Position numbers and translations under genes: made by a program. A DNA stretch of 64,000 nucleotides from Nitzschia sp. DOCU1 (taxonomy: Eukaryota > Bacillariophyta > Bacillariophyceae > Bacillariales > Bacillariaceae), in assembly GCA_951394045.1 (NCBI GenBank), contig OX595990.1, forward strand, positions 1,674,001-1,738,000, written 5' to 3'. Shown here piece by piece: positions 63,242 through 64,000 of the stretch. Numbering within the stretch: the first letter of the stretch is position 1; every line of letters starts with the position of its first letter. The notes under the pieces are model-generated. The model was given only the letters and a program-made list of their open reading frames with translations, did no database searches and was not told the origin of the DNA.

Positions 63242-64000
63242 GTGCTGGAAACGAGCAAAGCTATTGTAGAATTGATAGACTATGACTGTGAAAGTACTCC
63301 TGACTAGATTAGGGCTATGGTGGGGAAGTAGTACTCACAAAGGCGTAACGCAGTCGCATAGAGCTCGTACCACAGCACCGAAATGGACCATATCGTGGCT
63401 ACAGAGCTACAGGTGGGATGTAATGTGCTAGAAACGACCAAACATATTGTAGAATTGATAGGCTATGACTGTGAAAGTACTCCTGACTAGATTAGGGCTA
63501 TGGTGGGGAAGTAGTACTCACAAACGCGTAACGCAGTCGCATAGAGCTTGTACCACAGGGCCGAAATGGACCATATCATGGCTACAGAGCTACAGGTGGG
63601 ACGTAATGTGCTAGAAACAACCATACCTATTGTAGAATTGATAGACTATGACTGTGAAAGTACTCCTGACTAGATTAGGGCTATGGTGGGGAAGTAGTAC
63701 TCACAAACGCGTAACGCAGTCGCATAGAGCTCGTACCACAGCGCCGAAATGGACCATATTGTGGCTACCGAGCTACAGGTGGGACGTAACGTGCTAGAAA
63801 CGACCATACCTATTGTAGAATTGATAGACTATGACTGTGAAAGTACTCCTGACTAGATTAGGGCTATGGTGGGGAAGTAGTACTCACAAACGCATAACGC
63901 AGTCGCATAGAGCTCGTACCACAGCGCCGAAATGGACCATATCGTGGCTACCGAGCTACAGGTGGGACGTAACGTGCTAGAAACGACCATACCTATTGTA
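63242..64000. repeat. 183-bp tandem satellite array, open at window end
   Basis: Units start at 63242, 63425, 63608, 63791 and 63974 (GTGCTAGAAACG or close variant), exactly 183 bp apart. The fifth unit is cut by the window edge. Units differ at only a few positions (for example GCAAAGC versus CCATACC after the start), and the later units are the most alike. No open frame continues through the array. Confidence 0.95.

Overview
This is nuclear DNA from a eukaryote, most likely a pennate diatom such as Phaeodactylum (inference). The evidence is short GT-AG introns of about 60-100 bp in most genes, tightly packed genes on alternating strands, and diatom-style LTR retroelements. There are no bacterial operons and no CRISPR array, and I could support no tRNA or rRNA gene.

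From 1 to 40.6 kb the window is mostly host genes. In order they are: an orphan Gag-like gene with an RGG box (-); a patatin/SDP1-type triacylglycerol lipase (+); a PCMTD-like protein-isoaspartate methyltransferase homologue (-); importin alpha (+); an unrecognised, possibly organelle-targeted protein (-); a MOSC-domain protein (+); a PIF1-like helicase fragment (-); a membrane-anchored alpha/beta hydrolase (+); a small one-helix protein (-); a 13-kb cytoplasmic dynein heavy chain (+); a Rab11-type GTPase (-); a GRASP55/65-type Golgi stacking protein (-); and a large double-SANT/Myb nuclear protein (+). Dynein, Rab11, GRASP and importin alpha are all trafficking genes. Their closeness is notable, but co-regulation is not shown.

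From 40.6 kb to the end the window is mainly mobile DNA. It holds a degenerate gag-protease relic followed by a coiled-coil/WW-like ORF, and a DD37E Tc1/mariner-type transposase beside a truncated second copy of the PIF1-like helicase. A Nudix hydrolase gene is cut at its 3' end by a Ty3/gypsy element, called A here (48431-53949). A second gypsy element, B (54279-60015), has a 1458-codon uninterrupted gag-pol and almost identical LTRs. B is bracketed by inverted copies of an A-LTR/B-LTR junction. The window ends in a 183-bp tandem satellite that runs off the edge.

The points most worth a second look are these. The dynein reading frame has an in-frame TAA between AAA1 and AAA2, and the protein lacks the usual C-terminal domain. 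Element A separates gag and pol by a single in-frame TGA that is kept in two copies. Both gypsy elements carry a short perfect palindrome where a tRNA primer-binding site would be expected. The remaining points are the palindromic composite of A and B, and the satellite array.
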